From: Chlorobiaceae bacterium | Lineage (GTDB): Bacteria; Bacteroidota; Chlorobiia; Chlorobiales; Chlorobiaceae | Assembly: GCA_013336025.1 (NCBI GenBank) | Contig: JAAXUM010000079.1 | Location: forward strand, 1-7,097 | DNA: 7,097 nucleotides | Direction: 5' to 3' | Shown: positions 6,672-7,097 of the stretch, one piece after another | Position numbering within the stretch: the first letter of the stretch is position 1 | Layout of the letters: each line of letters opens with the position of its first letter | The notes under the pieces: model-generated | Seen by the model: the letters and a program-made list of their open reading frames with translations, nothing else | Told to the model about the DNA's origin: nothing | Databases searched by the model: none | Translations under genes and position numbers: made by a program

Positions 6672-6700
6672 CGATGAGAGGATTGATGCCGGCAGGCTTA

Positions 6701-6748
6701 ACACCTGTCCAGGCCTCCGCAGGGATACGGCAGAGCCTGAACAGGTGT
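6701..6748 (-). other. Long imperfect hairpin in the pfk-ilvE spacer
   Basis: On the minus strand ACACCTGTTCAGGC (6748-6735) pairs with GCCTGGACAGGTGT (6714-6701) over 14 bp with one U-G wobble, enclosing 20 bases. The plus-strand RNA would have a C-A mismatch at that point, so the structure favours the minus-strand transcript. It begins 16 bases after the stop codon of the upstream gene. No T-run follows, so it is not a classic intrinsic terminator. It may protect the 3' end of the upstream mRNA or be part of the ilvE leader. Further CAGGC/GCCTG copies nearby (GCAGGC at 6692-6697) allow alternative pairings. Confidence 0.6.
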
Positions 6749-6764
6749 AAGGGATGGGGGAGAA

Positions 6765-7097
6765 TCAGTAGATGCGTTCGTAAACGCCGTCAACTTCCCG
6801 GAGGATTGGATCGTAGGCAAGGGGTTTGCGTCCGAAACAGATCCCGAGAGCTTCATACATGGCAACATGCTCAAGATCAACATATCGCTGCATGATAGCT
6901 TTGCTTGATTCGATATACTCTACTTTGCGGCCTTTGACTTTTGATATCGTCACCCCTGTTTTGCCATCAAGGAGGAGAAGTACTGCAGCTGCGCCTGCTT
7001 CGCAGCCGCTTTTCTCATTTTCCAACGCCGCGATATCCCGGCCCCCCTGTGACAACAGGGCAAAGGGGACAGGGACATTTGCCCCAATCAGCCCTGA
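6765..7097 (-). CDS. Probable 6-phosphofructokinase, C-terminal part (5' end outside the window)
   Basis: The last 110 codons of a gene enter from the right edge with no start inside the window; the frame continues upstream of the TTG at 7055. The stretch PVPFALLSQGGRDIAA, followed by GCEAGAAAVLLLLDGKTGVTI, resembles the phosphofructokinase segment that reads LGHIQRGGSP...A...G..AVELLLEGK.G in E. coli PfkA. MYEALGICFGRK resembles the C-terminal end of PPi-dependent or group III phosphofructokinases. If correct, it phosphorylates fructose 6-phosphate, using ATP or pyrophosphate; the phosphoryl-donor residues lie in the missing N-terminal part. The QGG in place of the usual QRGG is notable, and a sugar-kinase relative remains possible. 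It reads toward ilvE, 209 bases away. After its TGA the same frame stays open for 70 codons. Confidence 0.62.
   Translation of the reverse strand, partial: SGLIGANVPVPFALLSQGGRDIAALENEKSGCEAGAAAVLLLLDGKTGVTISKVKGRKVEYIESSKAIMQRYVDLEHVAMYEALGICFGRKPLAYDPILREVDGVYERIY

Noticed and set aside
1..7097. A CRISPR array, mobile element, phage, defence or toxin-antitoxin system
   Set aside because: No repeat-spacer pattern, transposase or integrase motif, or terminal inverted repeats were found; nearly all sequence belongs to recognised housekeeping or pigment genes.

Overview
The window is a compact, gene-dense chromosomal segment that most likely comes from a green sulfur bacterium (Chlorobi, Chlorobium-like). 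The main reason is a bacteriochlorophyll synthase of the BchG type lying among ordinary housekeeping genes. Two weaker signs fit: canonical Shine-Dalgarno sequences are largely absent, and HolB carries a zinc site plus an extra charged segment. The assignment is inference from gene content; there is no rRNA or tRNA in the window to confirm it. I see no insertion sequence, phage gene, CRISPR array, tRNA or integrase, and nothing that looks recently acquired.

Layout. Positions 1-2860 hold a minus-strand block, read right to left: trpD (tryptophan synthesis), bchG (last step of bacteriochlorophyll synthesis), rpmB (ribosomal protein L28) and rnhA (ribonuclease HI, cut off by the left window edge). 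The gaps between these genes are 73-77 bases. A strong intrinsic terminator follows rpmB and runs almost into the rnhA start codon. Positions 2861-2981 are a short divergent control region with a triple GTAAAT repeat and a 10-bp palindrome. Positions 2982-4434 hold a plus-strand pair 19 bases apart: an M24-family Xaa-Pro peptidase and cutA. Positions 4462-7097 hold a second minus-strand block, read right to left: the 3' end of a probable 6-phosphofructokinase gene, a 209-base spacer, ilvE (branched-chain aminotransferase), and 15 bases further on holB (DNA polymerase III delta-prime).

How the genes relate. trpD and ilvE are amino-acid biosynthesis genes and bchG is a photosynthetic pigment gene; rpmB, rnhA and holB serve translation and replication; the peptidase recycles proline peptides. 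This looks like a typical mixed housekeeping region rather than one dedicated pathway. No gap exceeds 300 bases. The largest (6556-6764) is the most interesting stretch: it holds a long imperfect hairpin and a possible 39-codon leader reading frame with four consecutive leucine codons, whose stop overlaps the ilvE start codon.

I do not see convincing evidence of a previously undescribed system. The best leads are the ilvE leader, the terminator that abuts the rnhA start, and the near absence of Shine-Dalgarno signals.
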